From: Halorhabdus utahensis DSM 12940
GTDB lineage: Archaea > Halobacteriota > Halobacteria > Halobacteriales > Haloarculaceae
Direction of reading: 5' to 3'
Length of the DNA: 64,000 nucleotides
Assembly: GCF_000023945.1 (NCBI RefSeq)
Contig: NC_013158.1
Span: 186,001 to 250,000, forward strand
Shown: piece by piece, positions 62,008-64,000 of the stretch
How the letters are laid out: each line of letters opens with the position of its first letter
Position numbering within the stretch: position 1 is the stretch's first letter
Translations under genes and position numbers: made by a program
The notes under the pieces: generated by a model
Told to the model about the DNA's origin: nothing
Seen by the model: only the letters and a program-made list of their open reading frames with translations
Database searches by the model: none

Positions 62008-62049
62008 GGGAACGCTTATGTGGATTCGGGTGATACACGGAATCGATAC

Positions 62050-63243
62050 ATGGCTGACGTCGACTTCCCGACACCAGCGGAAACAGCGGAGACAATCACT
62101 CCGAAAGCCCTCAAATCCCGGATCGATGCCGGAGAGGCAGTCACGATCCTAGACGTTCGGATGGGAAGCGAGTACGAGAAGTGGCATATCGACGGGGACT
62201 CAGTCGAGACAATCAACGTGCCGTACTACGAATTCCTCGACGACGATATCAGTGGAGACGTCTTTGATTCGATCCCCGACGATCGAACGGTTACGGTCGT
62301 GTGTGCGAAGGGAGAAGCCAGCGAGTACATTGCCGGTGTGCTCAAAGCGCGTGGCTACGACGCCCAAAGCGTTGCCGAGGGGATGAACGGCTGGGCGGAG
62401 ATCTACGAGGCCGTCGAAGTCGAGGGCCACGACGGCCCTGGCACGGTCTTGCAGTATCAGCGACCCTCTAGCGGCTGTCTGGGATACCTCGTCGTCGACG
62501 GCGACGAGGCCGCAGTCATCGATCCGCTCCGTGCGTTCACTGATCGGTATCTCGACGACGCCGAGGACCACGATGCGGATCTCGTCTACGCACTGGATAC
62601 TCACGTCCACGCAGACCACGTCTCCGGGATCCGTGCGCTCGCAGACGCGGGGGTCGAGGCAGTCCTGCCAGCGGCGGCGATCGACCGCGGCGTCGAAGAC
62701 GCAGACGACCTGACTGCCGCCGAGGACGGCGACGTCTTCACCATCGGCGACGTCGAGATTGAAGCGATCCACACACCCGGGCACACGACCGGCATGACCT
62801 CTTATCTCGTGGGCGACGCGCTGCTCGCGACCGGCGACGGCCTGTTCGTCGAAAGCGTCGCCCGACCGGACCTGGAAGCCGGCGACGATGGGGCCGAGGA
62901 CGCCGCTCGGCAACTCTACGAGACCCTACAAGATCGGATCTTGACGCTAGCGGACGACGTGCTCATCGCCGGTGGGCACACCAGCGACGCGGCCGAGCCA
63001 GCTGCCGACGGCACCTACACCGCGCCGCTTGGGGATCTCCGTGCGGAGATGGAGGCCCTCTCGATGGACGAAGACGATTTCGTCGAGTTGATCCTGGCGG
63101 ACATGCCGCCCCGGCCGGCCAACTTCGAGGACATCATCGCGACCAACCTGGGTCAGAACTGGATCGACGACGAGGAAGCGTTCACGCTGGAGCTCGGTCC
63201 GAACAACTGCGCGGCCAGCCAGGATTCACTCGCCGGGGACTGA
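62050..63243 (+). CDS. Rhodanese-metallo-beta-lactamase fusion (persulfide dioxygenase-like)
   Basis: A 397-residue fusion; ATG 62050. The N-terminus is a rhodanese (residues 12-122) with DVRMGSEYEKWHIDGD and an active-site loop VVCAKGEASEY (Cys85). The second part is a metallo-beta-lactamase fold (130-345) with the zinc/iron site HVHADHVSGIRAL, GHTTGMTSY and the late GGHTSD His. In ETHE1-like persulfide dioxygenases the fold order is MBL then rhodanese; here it is the reverse. With the YeeE/YedE genes downstream, a role in sulfane-sulfur use or sulfide detoxification is likely. Confidence 0.85.
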   Translation: MADVDFPTPAETAETITPKALKSRIDAGEAVTILDVRMGSEYEKWHIDGDSVETINVPYYEFLDDDISGDVFDSIPDDRTVTVVCAKGEASEYIAGVLKARGYDAQSVAEGMNGWAEIYEAVEVEGHDGPGTVLQYQRPSSGCLGYLVVDGDEAAVIDPLRAFTDRYLDDAEDHDADLVYALDTHVHADHVSGIRALADAGVEAVLPAAAIDRGVEDADDLTAAEDGDVFTIGDVEIEAIHTPGHTTGMTSYLVGDALLATGDGLFVESVARPDLEAGDDGAEDAARQLYETLQDRILTLADDVLIAGGHTSDAAEPAADGTYTAPLGDLRAEMEALSMDEDDFVELILADMPPRPANFEDIIATNLGQNWIDDEEAFTLELGPNNCAASQDSLAGD

Positions 63244-63252
63244 TCGACGCAT

Positions 63253-63744
63253 ATGTTCCCGGACCCGATCGTCCTGTCGCTGTTCGAGCAGTTCTTTCCC
63301 GAGGGGATCGCCCGCTACGCCATCGGCGGGCTGTTCGTCGGTCTCGGGACAGCCGTCATCTACGCAGCCACGGCCATCGCCCCCGGCGCGAGCACGTTCC
63401 TCGAATCGACGCTGACGTTCGTCTCGGATCGATCGCGCTTCCAGCAGTACCGCGCCACGCGTGACTGGCGGATCGTCTTCACCGTGGGGATCGTCCTCGG
63501 GGCAGCCGTCTACGCCCTCATCTGGCAGGGCGAGGTCTGGACGACCGACGTCCAGCCCTGGCGGCTCCTGGCCGGGGGGATCCTCGTCGGGATCGGCACC
63601 CGAATCGGGAAAGGTTGCACCTCCGGCCACGGCGTCTGCGGGATCGGCTCGCGCTCGAAGACATCGCTGGTCGGCGTGATCACTTTCCTGGGCGTCGCCA
63701 TCGCGACGGCCCAGGTCGTCATGGCACTGGGGGTGAGTCCCTGA
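63253..63744 (+). CDS. YeeE/YedE (DUF395) family membrane protein, first half
   Basis: A 163-residue protein with four to five helices. The motif GTRIGKGCTSGHGVCGIGSRS carries the conserved Cys of the YeeE/YedE family (TsuA), which takes up thiosulfate or transfers sulfur across the membrane. In many microbes the transporter is split in two genes, and the next gene here is the second half (overlap of one base). Nine bases after the rhodanese-MBL gene, it forms one sulfur operon. Confidence 0.88.
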   Translation: MFPDPIVLSLFEQFFPEGIARYAIGGLFVGLGTAVIYAATAIAPGASTFLESTLTFVSDRSRFQQYRATRDWRIVFTVGIVLGAAVYALIWQGEVWTTDVQPWRLLAGGILVGIGTRIGKGCTSGHGVCGIGSRSKTSLVGVITFLGVAIATAQVVMALGVSP

Positions 63745-64000
63745 TGGCGGGCGCGAACGGGCCCAACGACGGTCGGCATCCGCTGTTCATGCCCGTGATT
63801 CTGGTCGGTGGCCTCCTCTTCGGATTCGGCCTCGCTGCGAGTCAGATGGCCAAGCCGGAGGTCGTGCTGGACTTCCTACAACTCACCGACCTCGGCTTGC
63901 TGTTCGTGATGTTCGGCGCGGCTATCGTTTCCGGACTCGCCTTCGCGGTGATTCCACGCCTTCGCGACCGTGCGCCGCTGACCGGCGACACCTACAGTCG
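63744..64000 (+). CDS. YeeE/YedE (DUF395) family membrane protein, second half, cut by window edge
   Basis: The ATG at 63744 overlaps the upstream TGA. Eighty-five codons are visible: a short hydrophilic start, then helices PVILVGGLLFGFGLAASQMA and LGLLFVMFGAAIVSGLAFAV. GFGLAASQMAKPEVV is the usual start of the second YeeE half, which has its own Cys beyond the window. The 3' end is not in the window. Confidence 0.85.
   Translation, partial: MAGANGPNDGRHPLFMPVILVGGLLFGFGLAASQMAKPEVVLDFLQLTDLGLLFVMFGAAIVSGLAFAVIPRLRDRAPLTGDTYS

Noticed and set aside
61800-62040. AT-rich region as a replication origin
   Set aside because: No Orc1/Cdc6 gene nearby and no origin-recognition-box repeats; a promoter region is the simpler reading.
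1-64000. CRISPR array or cas genes
   Set aside because: No regularly spaced repeats and no Cas homologues were seen, even though a CARF-like regulator is present.

Overview
This 64 kb window is chromosomal DNA from a halophilic archaeon (Halobacteria). The evidence is a high-GC coding background, strongly acidic proteins, archaeal information-processing genes (DnaG-type primase, TFS, archaeal ribosomal stalk operon, Dph5, Trm5, NAC), archaeosortase A, Tat signal peptides, and TATA boxes about 27 bases upstream of leaderless starts. A CE15-like glucuronoyl esterase hints at a plant-biomass-using genus such as Halorhabdus, but that is only a guess.

Layout. 1-6.4 kb: start of a Cdc48-type AAA ATPase with a small partner gene, panB, a HAD phosphatase, a divergent pair (degenerate cis-prenyltransferase and DUF92 membrane protein), a GNAT enzyme and dnaG. 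6.6-10.6 kb: a tightly overlapping five-gene operon matching the bacterial stressosome (PAS-RsbR, RsbS, RsbT, an RsbT/W-RsbX fusion, PAS histidine kinase). 10.6-17.1 kb: DUF3311 plus SSS symporter, a CARF-like/winged-helix regulator, a BolA-glutaredoxin pair and valS. 17.3-27.2 kb: an envelope-associated cluster with two membrane RCK_C-like proteins, a ParA-KaiC fusion, a MinD-like ATPase, a HerA-like ATPase, and surface proteins including a GLUG/CARDB adhesin with a PGF-CTERM tail. An AT-rich patch crosses two of the surface genes. 27.6-42.9 kb: mixed metabolic and housekeeping genes, a 216-bp MITE with 8-bp target duplication just upstream of the TFS promoter, and an MNT-HEPN toxin-antitoxin pair.

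42.9-49.0 kb: a foreign, AT-richer island ending at the 3' end of a tRNA-Thr(CGT) gene. It carries an HUH replication initiator, a zinc-finger/terminase-small-subunit-like protein, two PD-(D/E)XK nuclease-like genes and an HNH gene with five homing-endonuclease-associated repeats, broken by a single in-frame stop. 49.1-64 kb: trm5, dph5, artA, small membrane proteins, a tandem VOC protein, a Tat lipoprotein, a DRG GTPase, L11, a dCache-type histidine kinase, the L1-L10-L12 operon with a structured leader, and a sulfur module (rhodanese-MBL protein and two YeeE/YedE halves, the last cut by the window edge).

Functional links: archaeosortase A at 51 kb is the expected processing enzyme for the PGF-CTERM protein at 22-25 kb. 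The stressosome operon encodes the complete sensor-scaffold-kinase-phosphatase set but has no visible sigma-factor output, as expected in an archaeon, so its output is unknown.
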